Assembly: GCF_013626205.1 (NCBI RefSeq) | Contig: NZ_QHJE01000001.1 | Location: 2,770,501 to 2,834,500, forward strand | DNA length: 64,000 nucleotides | Origin: Hyphomicrobium methylovorum | GTDB lineage: Bacteria; Pseudomonadota; Alphaproteobacteria; Rhizobiales; Hyphomicrobiaceae | Reading direction: 5' to 3' | Part shown: one piece after another, positions 63,287 to 64,000 of the stretch | How the letters are laid out: every line of letters starts with the position of its first letter | Numbering within the stretch: position 1 is the first letter of the stretch | Made by a program: the position numbers and the translations under genes | The notes under the pieces: model-generated | The model's input: only the letters and a program-made list of their open reading frames with translations | What the model was told of the DNA's origin: nothing | The model's database searches: none

Positions 63287-64000
63287 ATGTCGGAACCGTT
63301 CGATCTCGTGATACGCGGCGGCACAATCGTCAATCATGATGGCGAGGGGATCGGCGATATCGCGATTTCGCAGGGCCGTATCGCCGCCATTGGAGACTTC
63401 GGGTTCGCCAGGACGGCGGATGTGATTTCCGCAGCCGGGCTGCACATTCTGCCGGGCGTGATCGATACGCAGGTGCATTTCCGCGAGCCCGGCCTTGATC
63501 ACAAGGAAGATTTGGAAACCGGCAGCCGGTCAGCGGTGGCGGGCGGGGTTACGGGCGTGTTCGAGATGCCGAACACCAAACCGCTGACGACCAATGCCGA
63601 AGCGCTTGCCGACAAAGTTCGCCGCGCACGGCATCGGATGTTCTGCGACTTCGCATTCTTCGTTGGCGGAACGCGCGAAAATATCGGCGATATTCCGGAG
63701 CTCGAGAAGCTCGAAGCCTCAGCAGGCATCAAGGTTTTCATGGGCTCGTCGACCGGCAATCTTCTGGTTGATGAAGAAGAGGCGCTCGACCGCATCATCG
63801 CCAATCTTTCGCGGCGCGCATCGTTTCACGCAGAGGACGAAGCGCGGCTCAAGGAGCGGATGGGGCTTCGGCGCAAGGGTGATCCATCATCGCATCCGGA
63901 GTGGCGCGATCCGGAAGCGGCGCTGATCGCGACGAAGCGGCTGGTCCGTCTTGCGGAGAAGCATGGGAAACGTGTGCACGTGCTGCACATTTCCACGGCG
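63287..64000 (+). CDS. pyrC: Dihydroorotase, partial (runs off the right edge)
   Basis: Amidohydrolase of pyrimidine biosynthesis closing carbamoyl-aspartate to dihydroorotate. The first 238 residues are present. It begins FDLVIRGGTIVNHDGEGIGD, reaches ILPGVIDTQVHFREPGLDHKED, then FEMPNTKPLTTN, GIKVFMGSSTGNLL with the lysine that is normally carboxylated, SFHAEDEARLKERM and VLHISTA at the edge. The usual first metal histidine in HXH is Gln here (DTQVHFREPG). I recall this form from other alphaproteobacterial dihydroorotases, but it may alter metal binding or mark a non-catalytic PyrC-like partner. The end of the gene is outside the window. Confidence 0.9.
   Translation, partial: MSEPFDLVIRGGTIVNHDGEGIGDIAISQGRIAAIGDFGFARTADVISAAGLHILPGVIDTQVHFREPGLDHKEDLETGSRSAVAGGVTGVFEMPNTKPLTTNAEALADKVRRARHRMFCDFAFFVGGTRENIGDIPELEKLEASAGIKVFMGSSTGNLLVDEEEALDRIIANLSRRASFHAEDEARLKERMGLRRKGDPSSHPEWRDPEAALIATKRLVRLAEKHGKRVHVLHISTA

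Overview
The window reads as chromosomal DNA of a GC-rich alphaproteobacterium. The gene set (nadQ-nadABC, dnaE2/imuAB under a GTTC-N7-GTTC SOS box, the pgsA-moaD-moaE order, an RpoH-type sigma factor, a serine-cycle-compatible PPDK, many c-type cytochromes) suggests a member of the Hyphomicrobiales, possibly a Hyphomicrobium-like methylotroph. That assignment is inference from gene content, not a database result. No phage, insertion sequence or CRISPR array was seen.

Layout. 0-5.4 kb: an AraC-type regulator divergent from an ethanolamine permease and the two ethanolamine ammonia-lyase subunits. 5.4-11.4 kb: three family 2 glycosyltransferases and an MsbA-like ABC exporter, probably for a surface glycan. 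11.6-17.1 kb: the SOS mutagenesis cassette imuA-imuB-dnaE2 with its LexA box. 17.3-28.8 kb: a large electron-transfer locus. 29.2-31.0 kb: a frameshifted PAS/GGDEF gene. 31.5-35.4 kb: tRNA-Glu(CTC), an RluD-like pseudouridine synthase, rpoH and a lipid kinase. 36-43.6 kb: a cell-wall amidase, moaE, moaD, pgsA, a large MscS-type channel and uvrC. 43.7-52.8 kb: envelope and secreted proteins, including two tandem glucosaminidase-like paralogues, a TorF-like porin and an RNase T2. 52.9-64 kb: ppdK, the nadCBA operon with its regulator nadQ and two matching palindromic operators, a YgfZ-Tag-HD operon, and the start of a dihydroorotase running off the right edge.

The most interesting part is 17.3-28.0 kb. 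One strand encodes a soluble 2Fe-2S/FAD/NAD(P)H reductase, a tetraheme cytochrome c, a membrane protein with two HX13H pairs (a two-heme b signature), a membrane-anchored decaheme cytochrome c (six plus four hemes separated by about 430 heme-free residues) and a CcmI-like cytochrome c maturation protein, with overlapping or closely spaced genes. Divergently come a secreted pentaheme cytochrome with a long C-terminal beta-rich domain and an outer-membrane beta-barrel. Together they could form a route from cytoplasmic NAD(P)H across the inner membrane, through periplasmic hemes, to the outer membrane. The parts are visible in the sequence; the combined function is inference.
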